DNA from: CAYJAZ01 sp964371865
GTDB lineage: Bacteria; Desulfobacterota; Desulfovibrionia; Desulfovibrionales; Desulfovibrionaceae
Length of the DNA stretch: 64,000 nucleotides
Assembly (NCBI GenBank): GCA_964371865.1
Contig: CAYJOR010000002.1
Coordinates: 62,001 to 126,000, forward strand
Direction: 5' to 3'
Shown: one piece after another, positions 1-8,451 of the stretch
Position numbering within the stretch: the stretch's first letter is position 1
Layout: every line of letters begins with the position of its first letter
The notes under the pieces: model-generated
Seen by the model: the letters and a program-made list of their open reading frames with translations, nothing else
Databases searched by the model: none
What the model was told of the DNA's origin: nothing
Position numbers and translations under genes: made by a program

Positions 1-5
1 AAAAA

Positions 6-34
6 AAACGCCTATTGAAATCTAATAAGCGTTT
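6..34 (-). terminator. Rho-independent terminator of the flagellin transcript
   Basis: On the minus strand an 11-bp stem (one G-U pair) is followed directly by a run of U. The arms are 24-34 and 6-16, and the T-run lies at 1-5. It sits just past the 80-aa gene that follows flagellin. Confidence 0.7.
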
Positions 35-55
35 ATTATTATAGAATGTTATAAA

Positions 56-298
56 TTATTTTTTGTAAAAGTAGTGTTCACCTGCCGATGTGATTTCAAT
101 ATCCTGACTGATTGCCTCTTCTATTATACAGTAACCATAATTTAACCATTCATCAAGAGCATCAAGGAGTTGATCTCTTGTAAAACCTGCTTTTTCTCCT
201 TGGATAAGCATGTGAGGAAACCTTCCTCGTGGCAAAGGATAAGGTGCTGTCATTATAGCTCTTTTAAGCCATTGTTCTGCTTGAGAGTTTGAGTACAT
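56..298 (-). CDS. Hypothetical 80-aa protein downstream of flagellin
   Basis: I do not recognise this family. The 80-residue product is soluble, with no signal peptide or membrane segment. A predicted helical middle (around residues 30-55) with a Gly-rich turn and a final ITSAGEHYF-like strand could be a small winged-helix fold, but that is only an impression. It starts 20 bp after the flagellin stop codon on the same strand and precedes the terminator at 6-34, so it is probably co-transcribed with flagellin from the sigma-54 promoter. A flagellum-related role is suggested by position only. Confidence 0.6.
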   Translation of the reverse strand: MYSNSQAEQWLKRAIMTAPYPLPRGRFPHMLIQGEKAGFTRDQLLDALDEWLNYGYCIIEEAISQDIEITSAGEHYFYKK

Positions 299-318
299 TT
301 CTTCTCTGCGCTTTTTTT

Positions 319-1215
319 TTATTTTTGTAGAATATCGAGGGCCATTTTTACAGTTGTGTTCGCTTGTGTGATAATCGTACCTGCTGTATTTGTTAGAATT
401 TGTTGTTTTGTAAAGTTAGTCATTTCCTCTGCAACATCTACATCTGTTATACTTGAAATTCCTGCTGTTGTGCTTTCCGCTTTGAATGTAAGCTGGTTCA
501 CAACTGATTCTAATCTGTTTTGCAAGCCGCCAAGGTTTGCTCTTATCATATTTTTTGAGCCAATAGCAACGTCAAGTGCTAAAAGCGCATTTGCAGCTCC
601 TTCTTGCGTGCTGATAGAAAAGCCCATTGAACCGGCTGTTGAACCATTTCCTAATCCATACGCTTCAGCAGTGCTATCGCCTATTTGCAGATATGTATAA
701 TCTTTAATTGGTTGGTTTGTATCACCGTATTGAATTTTAAGCATTCCCTCAGGATCATTGAAGAAACCACCGAGATATTCATCTGCTGAAATGTTACCGT
801 TTAGTAGTTTTATATTATTGAACTCAGTTGCATTTGCTATACGTGTTATTTCAGCTGCCATTGCTTGATATTCACTATCAATGATTCCTCTTTGAATTGA
901 ATCATATGTTCCTGTAGCCGCTTGTTCAGCAAGTTCTTTCATACGGATTAATTTTTCATCAATAATCTGGAGTGAGCCGTCAGCGACTTGCACAAGAGAA
1001 ATTGCATCATTTGCGTTTCTCGCGCCTTGTTGTAGCGCACTTACTTCTGCTCGCATAAATTGAGCTTGCGCATACGCTGAAGGATCATCAGCTGAAGTGC
1101 TTATCTTCAATCCAGAAGCAAGTTTTTCTATTGAAGTACCTAGATTACTGTAAAATGTCGACATTGAATGTGTTGAATATAGCATACTCATCGGATTATT
1201 TATACTAAATGACAT
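319..1215 (-). CDS. fliC: Flagellin
   Basis: Structural subunit of the flagellar filament, exported through the flagellar type III apparatus. The 298-aa product has the conserved N-terminal D0/D1 region (SGLKISTSADDPSAYAQ, then a long helix with NANDAISLVQVADGSL and IDEKLIRMKELAEQAATGTY) and the matching C-terminal D1/D0 helices ending in MALDILQK. The variable middle is short, so the filament surface domain is small. I chose the ATG at 1213-1215 (MSFSINN) because GAGG lies 7 nt upstream; an in-frame GTG at 1227 would overlap that Shine-Dalgarno sequence. A sigma-54 promoter lies at 1296-1311. The downstream neighbour is an 80-aa unknown. Confidence 0.96.
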   Translation of the reverse strand: MSFSINNPMSMLYSTHSMSTFYSNLGTSIEKLASGLKISTSADDPSAYAQAQFMRAEVSALQQGARNANDAISLVQVADGSLQIIDEKLIRMKELAEQAATGTYDSIQRGIIDSEYQAMAAEITRIANATEFNNIKLLNGNISADEYLGGFFNDPEGMLKIQYGDTNQPIKDYTYLQIGDSTAEAYGLGNGSTAGSMGFSISTQEGAANALLALDVAIGSKNMIRANLGGLQNRLESVVNQLTFKAESTTAGISSITDVDVAEEMTNFTKQQILTNTAGTIITQANTTVKMALDILQK

Positions 1216-1229
1216 CGCAAACCTCACAT

Positions 1230-1258
1230 TGATATCAGGTTGATAGAATGATATCAGG
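1230..1258 (-). repeat. Twin 10-bp direct repeat forming a hairpin in the flagellin 5' UTR
   Basis: CCTGATATCA occurs twice on the minus strand (1249-1258 and 1230-1239), 19 bp apart. The core TGATATCA is itself a palindrome, so the two copies can also pair with each other as an 8-bp RNA stem. The stem lies inside the predicted leader, just upstream of the GAGG ribosome binding site. Confidence 0.5.
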
Positions 1259-1295
1259 AAAATTTTTCTTTAATTAAACTACTTTGTGAGATTAA

Positions 1296-1311
1296 TGCAA
1301 ATTTGATACCA
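1296..1311 (-). promoter_or_regulatory. Sigma-54 promoter of flagellin
   Basis: The minus strand reads TGGTATCAAATTTGCA, which fits TGGYAYR-N4-TTGCW with one deviation (C for R). The invariant GG and GC are at the correct spacing. Predicted transcription starts near 1285, giving a leader of about 70 nt. Confidence 0.8.
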
Positions 1312-1342
1312 AAAAAATTATTATGTAACTCTAAAAATTTAA

Positions 1343-1369
1343 TACTTTTTAGACCTTACAAAAAAAGTA
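1343..1369 (-). terminator. Possible terminator overlapping the end of the ZIP transporter gene
   Basis: An 8-bp A/T-rich stem (TACTTTTT with AAAAAGTA) overlaps the zupT stop codon and is followed on the minus strand by a T-rich stretch. It is weak because the stem has little G+C. Confidence 0.35.
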
Positions 1370-2165
1370 ATAAACTCAATGCCATAACAAACATACCTGA
1401 AATTAGCCCATACATAGATAGATGATGTTCACCATATTCACGAGCTGCCGGCAAAAGTTCATCTAGACTGATAAATACCATAATTCCTGCTACAGAAGCA
1501 AATACAAATCCAAAAACTGTGTCTGTGAGAAAATTGTAGAGAAGAAAATACCCTATCAAAGCACCAAAGGGTTCTGCGAGTCCGGAAAAAAATGACAATT
1601 TAAAAGCTTTTTTCTTACTTCCTGTTGCATAATAAATTGGCACTGCAACAGCTATCCCTTCAGGAATATTATGTATTGCAATTGCGACTGCGATTGGTAT
1701 TCCCATTTGAGGATCTGATAGAGTTGCTGTAAAAGTTGCAAACCCCTCAGGAAAGTTGTGAATTGCTATAGCTAAAGCAGTGAAGACTCCCATCCTCATT
1801 AATTTTGCTTTATGTTCTTCATCATTTCCGTCCATTTCCTCAACGGTGTGAATCTCGTGTGGGTTTCCCATACTTGGAACAAAGCTATCAATTACAGCAA
1901 TAAAAAGTATTCCAAAAAAGAAACCGGCAGCAGTTATCCACACCCCAAGAGTTTCACCAAGTTCGGCGGTAAGCAAGATTTTTGCCTTAAAAAATATTTC
2001 AACGAATGAAACGTATATCATTACTCCGGCTGAAAAACCAAGCGCAAGAGAAAGAAACTTTGTGTTAGTCTTGTTAGTGAGAAGAGATAGTGCGCTGCCA
2101 ATACCCGTTGAAAGACCTGCAAATAATGTCAACGAAAATGCAAACAAGATAGATGAATTTTCCAT
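1356..2165 (-). CDS. zupT: ZIP-family zinc/divalent metal transporter (ZupT-like)
   Basis: Inner-membrane importer of zinc and related divalent cations. The 269-aa, strongly hydrophobic product has about eight membrane segments and the two diagnostic metal-binding motifs HNFPEG (about residue 134) and HNIPEG (about 163), each in an AIAIHN context, plus a late SLDELLPAAREYGEHH motif. A short His/Glu/Asp-rich cytoplasmic loop lies between segments three and four. The ATG at 2163-2165 is preferred because GAGG precedes it by 9 nt; an upstream in-frame TTG would lack a site. A TTGACA at 2223-2228 (minus strand) may be its -35 box, but I see no convincing -10 or Zur box. Confidence 0.92.
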   Translation of the reverse strand: MENSSILFAFSLTLFAGLSTGIGSALSLLTNKTNTKFLSLALGFSAGVMIYVSFVEIFFKAKILLTAELGETLGVWITAAGFFFGILFIAVIDSFVPSMGNPHEIHTVEEMDGNDEEHKAKLMRMGVFTALAIAIHNFPEGFATFTATLSDPQMGIPIAVAIAIHNIPEGIAVAVPIYYATGSKKKAFKLSFFSGLAEPFGALIGYFLLYNFLTDTVFGFVFASVAGIMVFISLDELLPAAREYGEHHLSMYGLISGMFVMALSLLLFL

Positions 2166-2269
2166 AATTATAGTCCTCACTTTCAAATCTTATTCAAAGA
2201 TAGAAACAAAGAAAACCTTTAATGTCAATAATTATAACTTGGGTAGCATTTGAAAGAAAAAAGCTAATT

Positions 2270-3253
2270 CTAATAAGTCGAAACTATTTCAATATCAACT
2301 AATTGTCCTTTATATAAATTTTCATCAAAGAAAGTATCAATTTTGAGATCAGTATTTTTAAGTTTCACTCTTGTAGATTTACCGTGAGCGGCTATTTCTT
2401 CAACTGTATACTTACCTGTTTCTGATGGAATTAATTGAATTTTGTTTGGTCGAATATAAATTTCTTCTAAGTCGTCATATATTTTAGATAGATGAATATC
2501 TCCATACTCTGTTTTAAAGGTATTGTTTATAAGTTTACCCTTAATAGAATTGTATTCACCCATAAAATGTGCTGTTTTTTCTTTTTTTGGTGCATAGTAA
2601 ATATCACGAGGTGGTGCAGATTCTATAATTTTTCCTTGATGCAAGTAAAGAACTTCATTCGCAAGTGTGAGGCTTTCCTCTATATCATGAGTAACAAAAA
2701 TAATTGTGAGAGATAACTCTTTTTGAAGCTTTAGAAGCAATTCACCAAGCTCAATACGTAAATTATAGTCAAGACTAGAAAAAGGCTCATCAAGTAAGAG
2801 AAATTTAGGTGATAAAATCAATGAACGAGCAAGTGCAACTCTTTGTTTTTGCCCTCCCGATAATTCAGAAGGCATTCTCGATTTCAATTCTTCAATATGA
2901 AGATATTTCATATACTTATCACACATCATTGTGATAAGTTCTTTATCCATTTTTTTTACTTTCAAACTATAACAAACATTATCCTCCACAGTCATATGTG
3001 GAAAAAGTAGCGGTTCTTGAAAAATATAACCTATGTTACGGTTTTTTATTGGATTATTTGTAATATCTTTATTATTAAGTTCTATTCTTCCAGAAGTTGG
3101 AGATTCAATTCCAGATATAATCTTTAAAAACGTGGACTTACCACTTCCAGAAGCTCCAAGAACAGCATAGAATTTATTTTCTTCAATTTCAAAATTAATA
3201 GTATCTAAAACAGTTTTTTTGTTATAGAGTTTACAAATATCAATAATTTTCAT
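2270..3253 (-). CDS. ABC importer ATPase (YnjD/PotA-like)
   Basis: ATP-hydrolysing subunit of an ABC importer. It has 327 residues, with Walker A GASGSGKST at 33-41, the Q-loop near 79, signature LSGGQ at 131-135, Walker B/DEP at 151-157 and a switch His in FVTHDIEES. The C-terminal 90 residues form a TOBE-like regulatory domain, as in the spermidine/iron/sulfate importer branch. It is the last gene of a minus-strand operon and begins 8 bp after the second permease. The nearest described arrangement is E. coli ynjBCD; the substrate is unknown. Confidence 0.88.
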   Translation of the reverse strand: MKIIDICKLYNKKTVLDTINFEIEENKFYAVLGASGSGKSTFLKIISGIESPTSGRIELNNKDITNNPIKNRNIGYIFQEPLLFPHMTVEDNVCYSLKVKKMDKELITMMCDKYMKYLHIEELKSRMPSELSGGQKQRVALARSLILSPKFLLLDEPFSSLDYNLRIELGELLLKLQKELSLTIIFVTHDIEESLTLANEVLYLHQGKIIESAPPRDIYYAPKKEKTAHFMGEYNSIKGKLINNTFKTEYGDIHLSKIYDDLEEIYIRPNKIQLIPSETGKYTVEEIAAHGKSTRVKLKNTDLKIDTFFDENLYKGQLVDIEIVSTY

Positions 3254-3261
3254 ATCAAACC

Positions 3262-4023
3262 TTAGTGTAATTGGCTATGTTTATTGATAAAAAGACTAGA
3301 GAGAGTAAATACAATCAAGTTTATCAACAGGAAGGTTATACTTATCAAAGCTGAATTTTGCAAGTCAAATCCTGCGATAAAAGGATAATAAATTCCCGAT
3401 AAAGTAACAACTACACCTCCACCTATTAAAAAGGTAGCAAAATATTCTGACAAAGATATTAAAAATGTTATGCTCAATGAGAGTGCAATTCCAGAACTCA
3501 GCAAAGGTAAAAGAATTTTTCTAAAAGTATATAAAGGACTTGCACCTAATATTTCAGATATATTTTCATAATCTTTTGAAATACCGGACCAAAATGTAAT
3601 CGCTATATTTATTGAATACGGCAATGTAAGAAAAAGTTGCGCAGTTAGAACACCAACAATTGTATTTGCTAAGAATATTCGTAGCATAACCATATGTATA
3701 CCTATAAATAACGATATAGCAGGAAAAAGCAAAGGAATAGTAAAAAAACCAATGAGAAATTGTTTTCCTCGAAAATTCAACCTAACCAAACCTCTACCGA
3801 TTATGAATCCAAAAACTGTTGAAATTACAGCACACAACACACCTAAACTTATACTGGAAATAAGACTTTCAAGGAAAATACTATTGTTAAATATAAGATT
3901 AAAAAGATAGTCAAATGAATATGATTTTGGAATAATCATCGGAAATGGATACGCGACAACTATTGAAAATAATAAAGATAATAAAAATGCACACAGCACA
4001 AATGAAAGACTAATCAACTTCAT
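3262..4023 (-). CDS. ABC importer permease, second half of a YnjC-like pair
   Basis: Inner-membrane permease of the binding-protein-dependent type. The 253-aa product has about six transmembrane helices and the EAA-loop signature, visible as EILGASPLYTFRKILLPLL (Glu and Gly of EAA---G present). Its start overlaps the stop of the preceding permease by 4 bp, indicating translational coupling. E. coli YnjC carries two permease domains in one chain; here they are separate genes. Confidence 0.85.
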   Translation of the reverse strand: MKLISLSFVLCAFLLSLLFSIVVAYPFPMIIPKSYSFDYLFNLIFNNSIFLESLISSISLGVLCAVISTVFGFIIGRGLVRLNFRGKQFLIGFFTIPLLFPAISLFIGIHMVMLRIFLANTIVGVLTAQLFLTLPYSINIAITFWSGISKDYENISEILGASPLYTFRKILLPLLSSGIALSLSITFLISLSEYFATFLIGGGVVVTLSGIYYPFIAGFDLQNSALISITFLLINLIVFTLSSLFINKHSQLH

Positions 4024-4889
4024 ATCGAAAACCTGCGTATTACTTTCGCAACAAAAAGTGAAAATAAAGTTCCTAAGCCAATGTTTAAAGCAAGTAAAGT
4101 GATATTTAACGCCATTGCTTTAGGAAAATCGTATAAATCAGGGCTTGTATAGAGTTTATAGATTAATTGTGACAAAGTTTGCTGTTTTATACCAGTAAGC
4201 AACATAGGAACTTCGTAAGAACCTAAATTATACGAAAAAAGTATCAATCCACTCCAAACAATTGCGTATTTACATAAAGGAATATAAATAGTTAGAAGAA
4301 TTTGATTATGATTTGCGCCTAGTATAGTTGCTACATCATAAAAATCTCTTCTAATTTTTGTCATAATACTCAACAAAAAGAGCATAACAAAAGGAATACC
4401 TTTCAAAGTATAGGCAAAAATTATTCCTAATCCAAGCTTATTATAGAGTATTCCATTAAATCCTTTTATTCCAATAAAATCAAGTAGACGAACAAACAAG
4501 CCAGTGTCGGAAAACATAAAAATTACAAGGAAAACAATATACAAATAAGGCAAAATTAGAAAAATTCTTCCTAAATTCTCTAAAAGTAGTTTTGTTATCC
4601 TTTCATTTGAAAATATAAGGTACTGCGCAAAATACGTTCCCAAAATAAGACTCAAGACTGTTGAGGTAAAAGCAATATAAGTTGAGAAAAATAAGGAGGA
4701 TATGAAGTGTTTTGATCTCCATACCTCCATATAATAGTCGAGTGTAAAGTCATTGAGGTCAAAGGCTGGAATATATCCAAGACTTTCAATAGCTACAAGA
4801 TAGAATCCACCGCCTATAAAAAGACAGTAAAAACTCAATGGTAAAGCAAAATAGCAGAAAAAGCTTGCTAAATTATTTCTTCTTCCCAT
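4020..4889 (-). CDS. ABC importer permease, first half of a YnjC-like pair
   Basis: Inner-membrane permease with 289 residues and about six hydrophobic helices. The EAA-type loop reads DVATILGANHNQILLTIYIP, placing it in the CysU/PotB superfamily. Its 5' end overlaps the 3' end of the substrate-binding protein gene by 22 bp, and its 3' end overlaps the next permease by 4 bp. With that neighbour it would form the heterodimeric membrane channel of the importer. The sequence gives no substrate clue. Confidence 0.85.
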   Translation of the reverse strand: MGRRNNLASFFCYFALPLSFYCLFIGGGFYLVAIESLGYIPAFDLNDFTLDYYMEVWRSKHFISSLFFSTYIAFTSTVLSLILGTYFAQYLIFSNERITKLLLENLGRIFLILPYLYIVFLVIFMFSDTGLFVRLLDFIGIKGFNGILYNKLGLGIIFAYTLKGIPFVMLFLLSIMTKIRRDFYDVATILGANHNQILLTIYIPLCKYAIVWSGLILFSYNLGSYEVPMLLTGIKQQTLSQLIYKLYTSPDLYDFPKAMALNITLLALNIGLGTLFSLFVAKVIRRFSI

Positions 4890-6088
4890 ATTCTTTCAAT
4901 CCAGTCGATATATTGAGCGTTCATATCATTTATTCTATTCTCAAATAAAACTTGTGAAGGAATAATTGCAGGGTTATTTTCGATAATTACGATATCTGCA
5001 TTTTTGTCAGCCGGTAATAACTTTGTATCAATAGGTGAAAGATCGCCCCAAACTTCTGGTTTCATTTTTTCAATTTGAGCTGTCGGACTTTGGAGAAAAT
5101 CAATCACAAGCATAGCCGCAGCTTTGTTTGGTGCATTATAAGGTATTGCAAGATAATGAGAATTTCCAATAGTACCACCTTCAAAAATATAACTTCTTAC
5201 TGTTTCAGGATATTCACCTTTGCGAATAAGACCTTGCGTACGATACACTTCAAAGCCTGAAATAAAGTCTATTTCATTACTTTTAAACATATTGTACTGT
5301 TGTGAAACATTTGCAGGAAAAGCATTTCCACTATTCCAAAGGTATGGATGTAGTTCTTTAAAGTATGCAATAACAGGTGCTGAAATTTCTAAAAATTCAT
5401 CATAAGTATAATCTTTAGTAGAATCAAATTCTGTTAATTCAAAATACGCATTACGTACAAACGCACAGCCTACAAAGTCGTTGATAGGGTTTGCATATGT
5501 CAATCTACTAGGGTTTGCTTTTGCATATTCAAGAAATTCTTTATATGATTTAGGTGGATTAGAAATATTTGCTGAATCGTAAGAATGAACAAGTTGAGCA
5601 CTGCCAAAAATGGCTTCGTATCCATTAATTTCTATACCATTATCAAAATATAAATCTCCTAAATCTTGATTATAGAATTTTTTTTGATTTTCTAAATGCT
5701 GAGTAAATGGTCCATATAAAGCTTTTGCATTTTTGAGAGCACGAAAATTTTCTGCATTTACCCAAATAATATCAATAGAACCTTTTTCTAGTCGATTTTT
5801 CTTTTCGTTCAAAAGCTTAGCTACAAAATCAGGAGCATTCATAGGAACACGTCTAAGTTCTATATTATACATTTCTTTTAAATGCTTAGAAACAAAGGTA
5901 TCGATATAAGTATTTATTGAATTATTTCCGCCCCACATAAAAATACTTACTTCTTTACCTTTTCCCATTTCTATGATTTCGCTGAAAGAAGTATTTTCAG
6001 AAATATCTTGACTTTGAGCCTTAAGAGGTGACGTAAGTGAAAAAATTGCTAGCAAAAGACCTAAAAAAACAGAATAAAACCTAGACAT
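4868..6088 (-). CDS. ABC importer substrate-binding protein, YnjB-like
   Basis: Periplasmic solute receptor of the importer. It has 406 residues with a signal peptide at about 1-24 (hydrophobic core, then PLKA before QSQ). The mature part resembles the extracellular solute-binding family that includes E. coli YnjB: VSIFMWGGNNSIN near residue 48, IDIIWVNAENFRALK, INGYEAIFGSAQLVHSYD and a late YLAIPYNAPNKAAAMLVIDF segment. The start has GGAG 8 nt upstream. The ligand is unknown for this branch as far as I know. It follows the CDP-alcohol phosphotransferase gene by 36 bp. Confidence 0.85.
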   Translation of the reverse strand: MSRFYSVFLGLLLAIFSLTSPLKAQSQDISENTSFSEIIEMGKGKEVSIFMWGGNNSINTYIDTFVSKHLKEMYNIELRRVPMNAPDFVAKLLNEKKNRLEKGSIDIIWVNAENFRALKNAKALYGPFTQHLENQKKFYNQDLGDLYFDNGIEINGYEAIFGSAQLVHSYDSANISNPPKSYKEFLEYAKANPSRLTYANPINDFVGCAFVRNAYFELTEFDSTKDYTYDEFLEISAPVIAYFKELHPYLWNSGNAFPANVSQQYNMFKSNEIDFISGFEVYRTQGLIRKGEYPETVRSYIFEGGTIGNSHYLAIPYNAPNKAAAMLVIDFLQSPTAQIEKMKPEVWGDLSPIDTKLLPADKNADIVIIENNPAIIPSQVLFENRINDMNAQYIDWIERIWEEEII

Positions 6089-6124
6089 TAATGAAACTCC
6101 TTTTCAAACTACTTGTGTTCAAAT

Positions 6125-6718
6125 TTACTTTTCAAGCGAAACGTATCTTGCAATTCTCGTTACACGCAAGATACCAGTAAATAGGGTTAAAAGATTAAAA
6201 ACTGTAAGTATATATGGTATATACAAAGGAAAAAGCATCATCAAACTAAAAACTATAAAAGATTCTGTTCTTTCAACTAGTCCAAAGTCATAGTGCATAC
6301 TTTTCACACTTGAATTTTTAAATAGTGCTCCGGCAAGCATAAAGGTTGTGAAATTAAATTGTACTATAATGTAGAATAGTATGTAGTATAGAGTATATTC
6401 CGGCATATAGAAATAAAATCCAAGTATAACTACAGACTCTACAATACGATCAAAAATCATATCTAAGTATCCGCCAAGTTTACTACTTTTTCCTGTTAGC
6501 CTAGCAACTGTTCCATCAAGAACGTCAAGCAAGCCGGACATCCACAAAAGAAAAAGAGCTATAAGCAACTTACCGAAATACAGAGAAGCAAACGTACCAA
6601 AGCCACAAATCAGTGCAAAAATTGTTATCTGAATCGGATGAAACAGAGTCAATTTACTAGCCACAGCAAATGAGTTAAATCCACTTTGGAAATATTTTCT
6701 CAATGAAGTATCTATCAT
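6125..6718 (-). CDS. CDP-alcohol phosphatidyltransferase family membrane enzyme (YnjF-like)
   Basis: Integral membrane enzyme expected to move a phospho-alcohol group from a CDP-linked donor to an acceptor alcohol. The 197-aa chain has about six hydrophobic helices and the full catalytic signature: D65, D68-G69, A72-R73, G82, D86 and D90 (spacing D-x2-DG-x2-AR-x8-G-x3-D-x3-D). E. coli ynjF sits in the same operon as ynjBCD, and that linkage is kept here, between the oxidoreductase and the binding protein. Donor and acceptor cannot be told from sequence. A housekeeping PgsA or PssA role is less likely given the operon. Confidence 0.87.
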   Translation of the reverse strand: MIDTSLRKYFQSGFNSFAVASKLTLFHPIQITIFALICGFGTFASLYFGKLLIALFLLWMSGLLDVLDGTVARLTGKSSKLGGYLDMIFDRIVESVVILGFYFYMPEYTLYYILFYIIVQFNFTTFMLAGALFKNSSVKSMHYDFGLVERTESFIVFSLMMLFPLYIPYILTVFNLLTLFTGILRVTRIARYVSLEK

Positions 6719-6740
6719 AAATCACAACCTTTAAACAAAG

Positions 6741-8159
6741 CTATCTTTTCACAATTTTTTTCAGCAAATTTCTTTGCCATGGTTTTACATTTTCATTAAA
6801 GTCTTTATACGCAAGTGTTTTAAGGATTTCCCCTTGAATAGGATATTGATAAATTATTGCCATTACAGAAGATAATTTCATACGTCTTGTAACCATTAAA
6901 GAAAGAATTGGCAACATTTCTCCGCCTTTATCTCCTACAATTGTTGCGCCGATTATATGTTTTTTGGCATCTAAAATGATTTTTATAAATCCGTGCCTAT
7001 CATCTTCTGCTTTTGCTCTATCAACTTCGTCAATCGGAAGTAATTGAGTAGAATATTTTATATTAAGTTTTTTACACTCATCTTCAAGGTATCCCACATG
7101 TGCAACTTCCGGTACTGTGTATGTTGTCCAAGCAATATTATAGTAACTTGCTTTAAATAAAGGAGATATTAACGCATTTCTCACCACTATTCCTGCCTCA
7201 TAAGAAGCTGAATGAGTAAATTGATATCTACCACGTACATCACCACAAGCATAAATATTTTTGATATTCGTCTGCAAGTAATCGTTAACTTTGATGTATC
7301 CACGACTATCGACTTCTATACCAACCTTATCTAATCCTAGATTTTTTGTACTTGGAACTCGCCCTACAGCAACAAGTAAAGCATCGGCAATGAGTTCAAA
7401 TTCTTCACCATTTTTTTCAAGTTTGAAAATAATTTCGTCGTTATTTTTACTTACGCTGATAAGGTTAGTTTTAAAGTGAAGGTTCATTCCATCTTCGATA
7501 AATGCTTTTTCTAAAATCGGCGCAACTTCTGGTTCATCACGAACAAAAAGCCCTGTATCTCTTATAAGCATATGCACATCACTTCCAAGATGCGCAAAAC
7601 CTTGACCTAGTTCTAAACCGATAGGGCCAGCACCTAAAACTGCTAATCTTTTTGGAAGTTTATCTAAGTCAAAAATTGTTTCGTTGGTGTAAAAAGGCAC
7701 AGAATCTAATCCATTAACTGGCGGAACTAAAGCATGTGAACCTGTTGAAATAACAATATTTTTTGTTGTATATCTACTCTCACCGACTTGAACTTCGTGT
7801 TCATTTACTATTTGACCGATTCCAAGTTTAACATCAACTCCCATACTTTCAAATCTTTCGACGGAGTCATGTGGTGCAATTTCGGCTATCACTGATTTTA
7901 CTCTAGCCATAACCTCTTTAAGGTCAACTTCAAAACTAAGATTTTTTACACCATAATTATGAGATTTACGTATTTGATGAACAAGATGAGCAGACTTTAA
8001 AAAAGTTTTACTCGGCACACAACCATAATTTAGGCAATCACCGCCCATTTTATTATTTTCTATCAATAAAACTCTAGCGCCCATTTTCACAGCAGCCGAA
8101 GCAACTACAAGCCCTCCACTTCCGCCGCCTATAACTGCTATATCATATTCGTATTTCAT
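6741..8159 (-). CDS. Pyridine nucleotide-disulfide oxidoreductase, MerA/Lpd-like
   Basis: FAD-dependent, NAD(P)H-using two-domain flavoprotein of 472 residues. It has the N-terminal FAD site (IGGGSGGLVVA), the redox disulfide C42/C47 in GGDCLNYGCVPSK, an NAD(P) site (AVLGAGPIGLELGQGFA) and the second FAD motif (IYACGDV). In lipoamide dehydrogenase and MerA the C-terminal dyad is HPT..E; here the segment is YPIQGE (Y439-E444), so the usual active-site His is replaced by Tyr. I recall this substitution in the mercuric-reductase-like proteins often fused to TVP38 membrane domains. It is the first gene of the ynj-like operon. The real electron acceptor is unknown. Confidence 0.88.
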   Translation of the reverse strand: MKYEYDIAVIGGGSGGLVVASAAVKMGARVLLIENNKMGGDCLNYGCVPSKTFLKSAHLVHQIRKSHNYGVKNLSFEVDLKEVMARVKSVIAEIAPHDSVERFESMGVDVKLGIGQIVNEHEVQVGESRYTTKNIVISTGSHALVPPVNGLDSVPFYTNETIFDLDKLPKRLAVLGAGPIGLELGQGFAHLGSDVHMLIRDTGLFVRDEPEVAPILEKAFIEDGMNLHFKTNLISVSKNNDEIIFKLEKNGEEFELIADALLVAVGRVPSTKNLGLDKVGIEVDSRGYIKVNDYLQTNIKNIYACGDVRGRYQFTHSASYEAGIVVRNALISPLFKASYYNIAWTTYTVPEVAHVGYLEDECKKLNIKYSTQLLPIDEVDRAKAEDDRHGFIKIILDAKKHIIGATIVGDKGGEMLPILSLMVTRRMKLSSVMAIIYQYPIQGEILKTLAYKDFNENVKPWQRNLLKKIVKR

Positions 8160-8372
8160 AAATATACCTTTTTTTGAAATTTTTTATAAAACAAAATCTA
8201 AGGCTAGTGTTTCTAATATAATAAGGCAGAAAAAAATTTAAACTTTTAGCATTTCGAGCAAGTATACGTTTTAAAAGTAAAAAAGTCAAGATTTCTATTT
8301 TTTTTTGGATATACTTCTAAATAATGAAGTAGGTATTGAAAGAACTTTTCTTAAAATATCTTTATTAAATAA

Positions 8373-8402
8373 GAAAATCTTATCCTCCCGGATAAGATTT
8401 TC
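8373..8402 (-). terminator. Terminator of the nitroreductase gene
   Basis: Perfect 13-bp inverted repeat (8373-8385 with 8390-8402) around a TCCC loop, 49 bp past the nitroreductase stop. The following minus-strand sequence is T/A-rich rather than a pure U-run. Apart from this hairpin, the 292-bp gap 8160-8451 shows no feature I can support. Confidence 0.65.
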
Positions 8403-8451
8403 AAAACTTTATTTGAAAGTATTAAAATCAATAACTTTCTTTTTATAGAAA

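Noticed and set aside
356..700. 114-aa plus-strand frame
   Set aside because: It is antisense to flagellin, has no start signal and a codon pattern that mirrors the real gene.
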